From Chloroflexota bacterium (GTDB lineage: Bacteria > Chloroflexota > Dehalococcoidia > UBA2979), in assembly GCA_947472995.1 (NCBI GenBank), contig CANJBO010000005.1, forward strand, positions 1 to 64,000: 64,000 nucleotides of DNA. Direction: 5' to 3'. This document shows, piece by piece, positions 19,160-29,403 of the stretch; the stretch's first letter is position 1, and the number at the start of each line of letters is the position of its first letter. The notes under the pieces were generated by a model. That model made no database searches. It saw only the letters and a program-made list of their open reading frames with translations, and was not told the DNA's origin. Both the position numbers and the translations under genes were made by a program.

Positions 19160-20044
19160 ATGACACTCCGCATCGTGACCGACTCCACCTGCGACCTGCC
19201 CCGCGACGCCATCCAGGCGCTCGGGATCACCGTCGTCCCGCTCTCCATCCTGTTCGGCGACGAGGAGCTCCTCGACGGCGTCGACATCCAGGCGGAGCAG
19301 TTCTTCCGCCGCCTCGAGCGCGACCCGCACATGCCGACCACGGCGCAGCCCTCCCCGGCCCTGTTCGCGCACGCCTACCAGCGGCTGATCGAGGAGGGCG
19401 CGACCGAGATCCTGTCGATCCACCTCGCGCAGCAGCTGAGCGGCACCCTCGAGTCCGCGCGGCAGGGCGCACAGCGTCTGCGCGAGGAGACCGGCACCGA
19501 TGTGCGCATCGAGTTCGTGGACTCCGCGACCGTATCGCTCGGCCTCGGCGTGGGGGTGATGGAGGCTGCGAAGCTCGCGCGCTCGGGGGCGACGCTGGAC
19601 GAGGCACGCCTGCTCGCGCAGGACATGTTCCGGCGCACGCACATCTTCGTGACGCTCGACACGCTCGAGTACCTGCGACGAGGCGGACGCATGTCGCGCG
19701 GTCAGGAGTGGATCGGCACGCTGCTGAAGGTGAAGCCGATCCTCTCCATCCAGCACGGCGAGGTGCTCCCCGTAGGCCGCGTCCGCACACGCCAGCGCGC
19801 GATCGAGGACGTGATCGCCCGCTGCGCCGACCTGCGCCCGGTGGAGCACCTGTTCGTGCTGCACAGCACGACACCCGAGGAGGCGAACTACGCACGCGAC
19901 CGCCTCGCCGCTCTGGAGTCGGAGGCGCCGATCACGATCGGCCGCGTCACCCCGGTCGTCGGCGTGCACGGCGGGCCGGGCATCCTCGGCGTGGGCGTGG
20001 TGACGGCGCCGGACGGCCAGTCGAGGACGCTCGCGGCGAAGTAG
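19160..20044 (+). CDS. DegV family fatty-acid-binding protein (FakB-like)
   Basis: IVTDSTCDLPRDAIQALGITVVPLSI, PTTAQPSPALF, LSGTLESARQGAQ, TPVVGVHGGPGILGVGVV. Confidence 0.93.
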   Translation: MTLRIVTDSTCDLPRDAIQALGITVVPLSILFGDEELLDGVDIQAEQFFRRLERDPHMPTTAQPSPALFAHAYQRLIEEGATEILSIHLAQQLSGTLESARQGAQRLREETGTDVRIEFVDSATVSLGLGVGVMEAAKLARSGATLDEARLLAQDMFRRTHIFVTLDTLEYLRRGGRMSRGQEWIGTLLKVKPILSIQHGEVLPVGRVRTRQRAIEDVIARCADLRPVEHLFVLHSTTPEEANYARDRLAALESEAPITIGRVTPVVGVHGGPGILGVGVVTAPDGQSRTLAAK

Positions 20045-20135
20045 CCGCCGGGAGACACGCTTCGCCACCGAGGCCGGCTTCGCCCACGACGGCAGCGCGC
20101 GTATCCTGAAGTCCTCCCCCCACCCGAGGATCGCG

Positions 20136-22982
20136 ATGGCCGCCGACCTGTGGCGTCTCCGTGCCGTGCTGGAACGCGAGCTCGAGGCTGGCGCGACGGA
20201 CGAGCTCGTCCAGGGCGGCCTCGACGCCATGCTCGCGCGCGAGGCGGACGGCGAGCCCGAGGGCGCGCCGCTGCGCCGCATGCTCGCCGCGCTCCCGATC
20301 GCCGGCTACGTCGCGATGGACGTCGAGGAGCGCGTGACGTGGCTGCGCCGCGCGATCGCGACGATCCGCCGCGAGACGACGCTCGCCGACCAGCTGGAGC
20401 CGCCGCCGCCCGCGATCGGCCCGGTGCCCACGCGCCCGGCGAGCAAGACGCGCGCCTCGAAGGCCGCGAAAGCACCGAGGCCGCGCGCGCCTCGTGCGGC
20501 CGGCGCCGAGGGCGACGGCGCGAGCGCGGCGACCGCCGGGATGACGCCCATGCAACGTGCCGTGCATCGAGCGCCCCCCGGTGCGGCGGCGCTCGACGTG
20601 CCGATCGAGCATGCCGGGACGGGGCTGCGCGGTGCGACGTTCGCGCGGCTGGAGCACCTCGGCATCCGCACCGTGGGCGATGCGCTGCGCTTCTACCCGT
20701 ACCGCCACCACGACTTCACGCGCACGGTGCCGATCAGCGCGCTGAAAGTCGGCGTGGAGCAGACCGTCCGAGGCACGATCGACCGCGCGCGCGAGGTGCG
20801 CATGGGCCGCGGCGGCAAGATGCGCGCGACGGAGGCGGTGCTGACCGACGACCTCGGCGCGAGGATCACGGCGACGTGGTTCAACCAGCCGTACATCGCG
20901 CGCGCGCTGCCGGTCGGCTCGCTCGTCGCGTTCGCCGGGAAGGTGACGGCGTATCGCGGCCACCTCGCGTTTCAGAACCCCGAGTACGAGCGCCTCGACG
21001 GGCCGAACGCGGGAGCGCACACGGGGCGCTTCGTTCCGGTGTATTCGCTGACGCAGGGCCTGCCGCAGCGCACGCTCCGCTCGATGATCGCGGCGCTCCT
21101 CGAGGCGTTCGGCGACCGCATCGCGGACCCCGTGCCCGCGGACATCCGCGTGCGCAACGGCCTGATGGGACTCGTCGAGGCGACACGGCAAATCCACTAC
21201 CCCGACAGCGACGAGCAGCTGCAGGAGGCGCGCCGTCGCCTCGCGTTCGACGAGCTGCTCGCGATCCAGATCGGCGTGGTGTCGAGGAAGCGCGAGTGGC
21301 AGGCGCATGGCAACGCGCCGATCGTCATCGACCACGCGGCGGCGGACGCGTTCCTCGATACGCTGCCGTTCACGTTGACGCGCGCGCAGGGGCAGGCGCT
21401 GCACGACATCCGCTTGGACATCGCGCGCAACGTGCCGATGTCGCGGCTCCTCGAAGGCGACGTGGGCTCCGGCAAGACCGTCGTCGCGCTCGCCGCGATG
21501 CTGTCGATGATCTCCGCCGGCTACCAGGCGGTGATGATGGCCCCGACCGAGGTCCTCGCGGAGCAGCACTACCGAACGCTCTGTCGGATGCTCTCCGGCG
21601 AGAGCGAGCCGCCGCTACACGGGATGGTGAATGTCCCCGGCCTGCCGCTGCCCGTGCGCATCGTGCTGCTCACCGGCTCGACGAGGGCGAAGGAGCGGCG
21701 CGCGGCGCTGGAGGCGCTGAAGTTCGGCGGCGCGCAGCTCGCCGTCGGCACGCACGCGCTGATCCAGGAGGGCGTCGAATACGCGCGCCTCGGCCTCGCC
21801 GTCGTGGACGAGCAGCACCGCTTCGGCGTGATGCAGCGCGGCGCCCTGCGCCGCAAGGGCCTCGAGGGCGGGAGTAGCGTCGAGGAGAGCCCCCCCACCC
21901 CGACCCTCCCCCGCGAGGGCGTCGGGGGTGAGATCGGAGCGGGAGAGACAGCGCCTCTCTTCCCTCCCCCTCTCTCCGCTTCTGTCCCCTCCGCTTCTGT
22001 CCCCTCCGCTTCTGTCCCCTCCGCTTCTGTCCCCTCCGCTTCTGTCCCCTCCGCTTCTGTCCCCTCCCCCCTCGCGGGGGAGGGTGAGGGTGGGGGCTCC
22101 GGTCCCGGTTCCGCCCCCGCCTCCCGCGCGATCTCCCCTCACCTGCTGGTGATGAGCGCCACGCCGATCCCGCGCTCGCTCGCGCTGACGGCGTACGGCG
22201 ACCTCGACCTCACGATCATCGACGAGCTGCCGCCGGGGCGGACGCCGATCGTGACGAAGTGGCTGTCGCCGATCCAGCGGCGCGAGGCCTTCGCGACGAT
22301 GCGCGCGGAGATCGAGGCGGGCCGGCAGGCGTTCGTGATCTGCCCGCTCGTCGAGGGCTCCGACACCGTGGAGTCACGCGCGGCGACCGAGGAGTTCGAG
22401 CGCCTGAAGACGGAGGAGTTCCCCGACCTGGGCGAGCGCGGGCGCATCATCATGCTCCACGGCCGCATGGGCGCGCGTCAGAAGGACGAGGTGATGCGCG
22501 CGTTCGCGAACCACGAGGCGGACATCCTGGTGTCGACGGCGGTCGTCGAGGTGGGCATCGACGTGCCGAACGCGACGGTGATGGCGATCGAGGGCGCGGA
22601 CCGCTTCGGCCTCGCGCAGCTGCACCAGTTCCGCGGGCGGGTCGGCCGCGGCGAGCATGCCTCGACGTGCTTCCTGCTCGCCGACGACCCCACCCCCGAC
22701 GCCGAGGAGCGCCTGTCCGTCATGGAGCGCACGCTCGACGGCTTCGAGCTGGCCGAGGCCGACCTGCAGCTCCGAGGCCCCGGCGACCTGTTCGGCACCA
22801 CGCAGTCCGGCGTCGCGTCACTCCGCGTCGCCAGCCTCCTCGACGCCCCGCTCATCGCCGCCGCCCGACGCGAAGCCGAGACGCTCCTCGACGCCGACCC
22901 CGACCTCGTGCGCCTCGACCACCAGCCGCTGAAAGCGGCGATCGCTAGCCGCACGGCGAGCGTCGTGGCGGAGATGCATTAG
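20136..22982 (+). CDS. recG: ATP-dependent DNA helicase RecG with an in-frame repeat insertion
   Basis: LLEGDVGSGKTVVALAAML, MAPTEVLAEQHY, VVDEQHRFGVMQR, VMSATPIPRSLALTAYGDL, FRGRVGRG; about 89 aa extra between DEQH and SAT motifs. Confidence 0.96.
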   Translation: MAADLWRLRAVLERELEAGATDELVQGGLDAMLAREADGEPEGAPLRRMLAALPIAGYVAMDVEERVTWLRRAIATIRRETTLADQLEPPPPAIGPVPTRPASKTRASKAAKAPRPRAPRAAGAEGDGASAATAGMTPMQRAVHRAPPGAAALDVPIEHAGTGLRGATFARLEHLGIRTVGDALRFYPYRHHDFTRTVPISALKVGVEQTVRGTIDRAREVRMGRGGKMRATEAVLTDDLGARITATWFNQPYIARALPVGSLVAFAGKVTAYRGHLAFQNPEYERLDGPNAGAHTGRFVPVYSLTQGLPQRTLRSMIAALLEAFGDRIADPVPADIRVRNGLMGLVEATRQIHYPDSDEQLQEARRRLAFDELLAIQIGVVSRKREWQAHGNAPIVIDHAAADAFLDTLPFTLTRAQGQALHDIRLDIARNVPMSRLLEGDVGSGKTVVALAAMLSMISAGYQAVMMAPTEVLAEQHYRTLCRMLSGESEPPLHGMVNVPGLPLPVRIVLLTGSTRAKERRAALEALKFGGAQLAVGTHALIQEGVEYARLGLAVVDEQHRFGVMQRGALRRKGLEGGSSVEESPPTPTLPREGVGGEIGAGETAPLFPPPLSASVPSASVPSASVPSASVPSASVPSASVPSPLAGEGEGGGSGPGSAPASRAISPHLLVMSATPIPRSLALTAYGDLDLTIIDELPPGRTPIVTKWLSPIQRREAFATMRAEIEAGRQAFVICPLVEGSDTVESRAATEEFERLKTEEFPDLGERGRIIMLHGRMGARQKDEVMRAFANHEADILVSTAVVEVGIDVPNATVMAIEGADRFGLAQLHQFRGRVGRGEHASTCFLLADDPTPDAEERLSVMERTLDGFELAEADLQLRGPGDLFGTTQSGVASLRVASLLDAPLIAAARREAETLLDADPDLVRLDHQPLKAAIASRTASVVAEMH
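21893..22095. repeat. Inverted-repeat-bounded cassette within recG
   Basis: Left CCCCACCCCGACCCTCCCCCGCGAGGG (21893-21919) is nearly the reverse complement of right CCCTCGCGGGGGAGGGTGAGGGTGGGG (about 22068-22095). Confidence 0.9.
21975..22064 (+). repeat. Six exact tandem copies of TCCGCTTCTGTCCCC (encoding SASVP)
   Basis: Direct reading of 21975-22064. Confidence 0.97.
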
Positions 22983-23045
22983 GGTCGGCTCGCCGGCAGT
23001 GATATACATCGTCCGGCCGTGCGAGGCAGGAGCGGAGTAGCCCCA

Positions 23046-23906
23046 GTGACCAGCGAACGTCAGCAGCAACTCATCGAGCGCCTGCTTCTCGAGGCTGAAC
23101 AAGCCGTGCTGGTCGGCGACTGGACGACTGTTTCGACACGCTGCACGTCAATTCTCGCATTGCAGCCGGAGCACCCCGAGGGAACTGAACTGCTCCAGGC
23201 AGCCGCACGCGCTACCAAGACGACGAACAAACAGGGCGGATCACCCGCCGATCCCAGAATCGCTATTCCAGAACTCATCGACGCCGAAACAGCGCTTGAT
23301 GCTGGCGACTCCCAATCCGCGTGGGAACTCGCGGATCAAGTGCTCGCGGCCGACAAAAGCAATATGGCTGCCTTGTTGATCGCCGCCGAGGCTGAACTCA
23401 TCGAGCAAGAGTTCGAGTCTGCCGCGACCTATCTCGACACCGCATTGGCGATCGAACCCGAGAACATCGATGCCCTGCTGATGAGAGCCGAAGTCGCAGG
23501 CAGACAGGGCGACGACGGACGGGTTCGAGCCCTTGCTCGGTCGGTGCTCCGGATCTCTCCGAAGAACGACGACGCACAACTTTTGCTGAACCAATCGGAC
23601 GTCCGCGACGTAGATAACCAACAGTCGCGCCGAGACCGTCTCGAGCAGCTCAACGACGCCATAGCCCAGCGAACCCTGCGTGGATGGACGCTGGTCGACC
23701 GGAACGATTCCGACGTCACTGCGACGCTGTCGCTACCGCCAAAACGAGTGAACCACGTTCTCCATCTTCTGCTCTCGATCGTGACCTTCAGCGTATGGCT
23801 CATCGTTTGGTTCATGCTTTCGATGTTCCAGCGCCCGGAGAAGCGAGTCCTGATCTCAATCGATCGATACGGCCAACTCAGCGAGAGGCAAGTCTCAGTC
23901 CGATAG
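23046..23906 (+). CDS. TPR-like protein with C-terminal membrane segment (VNHVLHLLLSIVTFSVWLIVWF)
   Basis: TPR-like helical repeats (AALLIAAEAELIEQEFESAATYLDTALAIEPENIDALLMRAEVAGRQG); GTG start; noticeably lower GC than neighbours. Confidence 0.7.
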   Translation: MTSERQQQLIERLLLEAEQAVLVGDWTTVSTRCTSILALQPEHPEGTELLQAAARATKTTNKQGGSPADPRIAIPELIDAETALDAGDSQSAWELADQVLAADKSNMAALLIAAEAELIEQEFESAATYLDTALAIEPENIDALLMRAEVAGRQGDDGRVRALARSVLRISPKNDDAQLLLNQSDVRDVDNQQSRRDRLEQLNDAIAQRTLRGWTLVDRNDSDVTATLSLPPKRVNHVLHLLLSIVTFSVWLIVWFMLSMFQRPEKRVLISIDRYGQLSERQVSVR

Positions 23907-23980
23907 CCGTCTCGGGAAGTCATTGCACGACCCGTCCGCGGACTCGTGCAGCCTCCACTCCAACGCGCGATAGTGGATGG

Positions 23981-24397
23981 ATGCTGACGCGCGTGCGGCG
24001 GAATGTTCGACGGTTCGGGTGGGGGCAGTGGCTGCTCACCGGGGTCTTCGTGCTCGCGCTCGTGATCACGGGGCTGTTCGCGGTGCGGGCCACCCAGCGC
24101 GCGATCTACTGGCGGCTGCACCAGGACGAGCCGATCGAGCGCTGGATGACCGTCAACTACGTCGCGCGCTCGTACAACGTGCCGCCGTGGGTCCTGTGGC
24201 AGTCGCTCGGCCTCGAGGAGCCCCCGCCGACGCCGCGCCGTGACCGCCGCCCGCTGAGCGAGGTCGCGGCCGGCCGCGGCATCCCGTTCGAGCAGCTGAA
24301 GGCCACGTTCCTCAAGGCGATCACCGACGTCCGCCCGCCAAACCCGCCGCCGGGGCCTCCGCCCGCACCGCCCAAGAGCGATCGGCCAGCCCCCTGA
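23981..24397 (+). CDS. Hypothetical single-pass membrane protein with Pro-rich C-terminus
   Basis: WLLTGVFVLALVITGLFAV TM helix, then YVARSYNVPPWVLWQSLGL. Confidence 0.65.
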   Translation: MLTRVRRNVRRFGWGQWLLTGVFVLALVITGLFAVRATQRAIYWRLHQDEPIERWMTVNYVARSYNVPPWVLWQSLGLEEPPPTPRRDRRPLSEVAAGRGIPFEQLKATFLKAITDVRPPNPPPGPPPAPPKSDRPAP

Positions 24398-25017
24398 GCG
24401 ACCTCGTCTTCGCGTGGTTCGCGGACTACGGGCTCGCGGCGGCCTTCGCGATCCTGCTGGTCGCCGCCCTCGGCGCGCCGGTGCCCGGCACGCTGTTCCT
24501 GCTGGCGATGGGCTCCTTCGTCCGCGAGGGCGACGTGGAGCTGCGCGACGTGCTGCTGCTGTCGCTGACGGCGGTCGTCCTGGGCGACCAGCTGGGCTAC
24601 CTGATCGGGCGCATCGCCGGGCGGCGCGCCGTGAACGCCTTCTCACGCCGCTTCGAGGGCGGCAACGCCATCCGCCGCGCCGAGGCGTTCACGACGCGCT
24701 GGGGCGCGCCCGGCATCTTCTTCAGCCGCTGGCTCGTCACCGCGCTGGGCCCGTGGGTGAACCTGAGCAGCGGCGTCACCGAGTACACGTGGCCGCGGTT
24801 CCTGTTCTGGGACATCCTGGGCGAGATGGTGTGGGTGGGGCTCTACGTAGGCCTCGGAATGCTGTTCTCCGACCGCGTGCAGGAGCTCGCCGACCTCCTC
24901 GGCAGCGTGGGGTGGCTGCTGCTGGCGCTGATCGTCGTGGGCTTCACCGGCTGGGAGCTGGTGCGCCACCTCCACCACGAGGAGGCCCCCGTCGAGGAGC
25001 GCCCCGTCGAGGCGTGA
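24394..25017 (+). CDS. DedA/SNARE-associated family membrane protein (probable non-canonical CTG start)
   Basis: GLAAAFAILLVAALGAPVPGTLFLLAMGSF, GDQLGYLIGRIAGRRAV, RWGAPGIFFSRWLVTALGPWVNLSSG. ORF caller starts at GTG 24481, which removes the first helix. Confidence 0.8.
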   Translation: MSDLVFAWFADYGLAAAFAILLVAALGAPVPGTLFLLAMGSFVREGDVELRDVLLLSLTAVVLGDQLGYLIGRIAGRRAVNAFSRRFEGGNAIRRAEAFTTRWGAPGIFFSRWLVTALGPWVNLSSGVTEYTWPRFLFWDILGEMVWVGLYVGLGMLFSDRVQELADLLGSVGWLLLALIVVGFTGWELVRHLHHEEAPVEERPVEA

Positions 25018-25067
25018 GCCTCCTCGGACGCTGCTCCAAGCGAGGCGCCACGGTACACTGGCCCCTC

Positions 25068-26786
<1,719 letters not shown>

Positions 26787-26790
26787 CCCG

Positions 26791-26850
26791 GCCCTCTCCG
26801 CACTCCGGCCCCCTCTCCCCTTGCGGGAGAGGGCTGGGGGAGGGGTTCCC
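26791..26850. repeat. Dispersed palindromic repeat (single-hairpin form)
   Basis: GGCCCCCTCTCCCCTTGCGGGAGAGGGCTGGGGGAGGGG. Confidence 0.7.
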
Positions 26851-26884
26851 CGCGCACCGCGCCTCACATGAGAGGAACCGTCCG

Positions 26885-27904
26885 ATGACGACCGAAGCAG
26901 CAGGCTCGCGCAAGCGCATCCTCACCGGCGTCCGTCCCACCGGCTCGCTGCACCTCGGCCACTACGTGGGCGCGCTCGAGAACTGGATCCGCCTGCAGCG
27001 CGAGTACGAGTGCTTCTTCCTGATCGCGGACTACCAGGTCTCCGACCACGCCGACGACATCGCCGCCGTGAAGGGCAACGTGATCGAGGTCGCGACGGAC
27101 TGGCTCGCGGTCGGCCTCGATCCGCAGGGCTCGCACTTCCAGATCGAGTCGCTCGTGCCGCAGCACGCCGAGCTGACGACGTGGCTGTCGTGGTGGGTGC
27201 CGATGGGCATGCTCCAGCGCAACCCCACGCTGAAGGCGGAGATGGGCAACCTCGCCGATGGCGAGTCGATGCCGGTCGCCTTCTTCAACTACCCGATGAT
27301 GCAGGCCGCGAACATCCTGATGCCGCGCGCGCACCTCGTCCCCGTCGGCGAGGACCAGCTGCCGCACATCGAGCTGACGAGGGAGATCGCGCGTCGCTTC
27401 AACCGCATCTTCAACACCGACCTGTTCCCGGAGCCCGAGGCGCTGATCGGCCGCGTCCCGCGCCTCGTCGGCATCGATGGCAACGCGAAGATGTCGAAGT
27501 CGCTGAACAACACGATCAACCTGAAGGACGACGCCGCCACCGTGAACACGAAGGTGCGATCGATGTACACCGACCCGACGCGCCTGCGCGCCACCGACCC
27601 CGGCCACGTCGAGGGCAACCCAGTCTTCATGTACCATGATGCGTTCAACCCAGATGTCGAGGAGGTCAACGACCTAAAGGAACGCTACGTCCTCGGCAAG
27701 GTCGGCGACGTCGAGGTGAAGACGAAGCTCGCCGCCGCGCTCAACACGTTCCTCGACCCGATCCGCGAGCGCCGCGCCTACTACGAGTCCCACCCGCGAG
27801 AGGTCCTCGACGCCCTCGCCGCCGGCACGGAGCACACGCGCACCGTCGCCGCCGAGACGATGCGCATGGTCCGCGACGCGATGGGGCTCAACTACCTGTC
27901 GTAG
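26885..27904 (+). CDS. trpS: Tryptophanyl-tRNA synthetase
   Basis: ILTGVRPTGSLHLGHYVGAL, FNYPMMQAANILMPRAHLVPVGEDQLPHIELTREIARRFN, AKMSKSLNNTI. Confidence 0.97.
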   Translation: MTTEAAGSRKRILTGVRPTGSLHLGHYVGALENWIRLQREYECFFLIADYQVSDHADDIAAVKGNVIEVATDWLAVGLDPQGSHFQIESLVPQHAELTTWLSWWVPMGMLQRNPTLKAEMGNLADGESMPVAFFNYPMMQAANILMPRAHLVPVGEDQLPHIELTREIARRFNRIFNTDLFPEPEALIGRVPRLVGIDGNAKMSKSLNNTINLKDDAATVNTKVRSMYTDPTRLRATDPGHVEGNPVFMYHDAFNPDVEEVNDLKERYVLGKVGDVEVKTKLAAALNTFLDPIRERRAYYESHPREVLDALAAGTEHTRTVAAETMRMVRDAMGLNYLS

Positions 27905-27945
27905 CGCGCATCCACGCGCCCGCGCTCGGCGTATCATCCACGCCG

Positions 27946-29328
27946 ATGAACCGCGTACGCCTCGTCCCACTGTCGCTCGCGCTAGCCGGAGCGCTGCTGT
28001 TCGGTGCTTGCACGAGCGAGACGAATCAGCCCAGCGCAAGCGCGCCAACAGCTCCGACTGAAACACCGATACCGACGGCGTCCGTGCTGGGCGCGGCGAC
28101 GATGGCAGCGCCGACAGCTACCCCGACACCAAAACCCCAATGGGGATACGTGCAGGTGTTCGATGTGAGCACCGGCCAACAGGTTCGAACTCTCGCGCCG
28201 GCCTATCCATCGGGAGCACCTGCCGGATCCGTTGGATATGCCGGAACAGCGCGAGACGCTCGAGGCATGTGGGTGCGAACTGCTGTTGCGCTTGAATTGC
28301 AGACGTTCGATGGGCGGGTCGTCGATCGACTACTCGGCGACTGGTGGCCCGCTGGGGAGAGTCCTGACCAACAGACGCGCTACGTGTTCACGACAGACTC
28401 GTGCCGGACCGGCTCATGCGACCTGTGGGCCTGGAGCACAGGCGAACCCGCTCAGCGAGTGCAGGACGGCTTTGGGCGCTCGTTTTCCCCCAACGGGTTG
28501 TTTGTCAGTTACGTAAATCCAGGATCGAACGCCGTCGCGCTTCCTGAACTATGGGTCGCCGATACCACAACCTGGACACCGCGGCTCGTGGGCATCATTC
28601 GTCCTTGCCAGTGCGATGTCGGCTTCCCTGAGGGTTGGTCACCGGACGGCAGATATCTCGCGTTCATCGACTTCGCCCCCGGGGCACGAGCGTCATATTT
28701 GTATGACTCCGCGAACGGATCGACGCGACGTCTCGATGGGCAGTTCGGTGGTTGGAGTCCGACCGGGACTTCGCTCCTCGTCCGACGGGGTGATTCGATC
28801 TTGCTCCAGCAGAGCAGCACCGGACGCGAACAGGCGCTCGCAGTAAACAAGGGGTTTGCCCGGTTCATCAGCCCGTTCGAGGTACTCATCCGACCGACTG
28901 ATTTCTGGGCGAACGGATTCCGCGAGGAACTCCTCGACCTACGTACGATGGCGACCCGCTCGTGGAATGTCACGAATGTCCGTGACATCCGGTTCTCCCC
29001 GGACGCGCTTGTACGTCTCGGAGATCGGCTGCTGCTATCGAACGCCAACACCGACACCTGTCGCGGCACGGTGATGTTCGACAACGCCTTTCAAGAAATC
29101 CGGTGCCTGCCCGATAACGAATCGTGGTGGTCGCCCGATGGGCGCGCGATCGCAACTGTCCGAGGGGCCTTCTGTCTTGGGCCGAGTTCCTTGATGCCAG
29201 TCTCTGTTACCTCGCTGGACGACGGATCAAGGCGATTGCTTGGCGAGATTCTGGCAACCAGCCTCGACCTTACTTGGAGCCATGACAGCCGCTACCTGGC
29301 TGTGAAAGTCACCGGCTGCGGCCAGTAA
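27946..29328 (+). CDS. Secreted lipoprotein with WD40/TolB-like beta-propeller repeats
   Basis: Signal peptide with lipobox LFGAC; WSPDGRYLAFIDF, GWSPTGTSLLV, WSPDGRAIATV, WSHDSRYLAVKV; Ala/Thr/Pro linker. Confidence 0.8.
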   Translation: MNRVRLVPLSLALAGALLFGACTSETNQPSASAPTAPTETPIPTASVLGAATMAAPTATPTPKPQWGYVQVFDVSTGQQVRTLAPAYPSGAPAGSVGYAGTARDARGMWVRTAVALELQTFDGRVVDRLLGDWWPAGESPDQQTRYVFTTDSCRTGSCDLWAWSTGEPAQRVQDGFGRSFSPNGLFVSYVNPGSNAVALPELWVADTTTWTPRLVGIIRPCQCDVGFPEGWSPDGRYLAFIDFAPGARASYLYDSANGSTRRLDGQFGGWSPTGTSLLVRRGDSILLQQSSTGREQALAVNKGFARFISPFEVLIRPTDFWANGFREELLDLRTMATRSWNVTNVRDIRFSPDALVRLGDRLLLSNANTDTCRGTVMFDNAFQEIRCLPDNESWWSPDGRAIATVRGAFCLGPSSLMPVSVTSLDDGSRRLLGEILATSLDLTWSHDSRYLAVKVTGCGQ

Positions 29329-29343
29329 TTCAGCACATCAACA

Positions 29344-29371
29344 AACAGGCCGCCCTCTCGGGCGGCCTGTT
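29344..29371. terminator. Bidirectional terminator between convergent genes
   Basis: AACAGGCCGCCC-TCTC-GGGCGGCCTGTT perfect 12-bp arms. Confidence 0.85.
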
Positions 29372-29403
29372 CGATCTGCGAGCGGGGCCTCGAGGCCCTC
29401 GGA

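Noticed and set aside
21975-22064. Six 15-bp repeats as a possible CRISPR array
   Set aside because: Repeats are directly tandem with no spacers and lie in frame in recG; no cas genes nearby.
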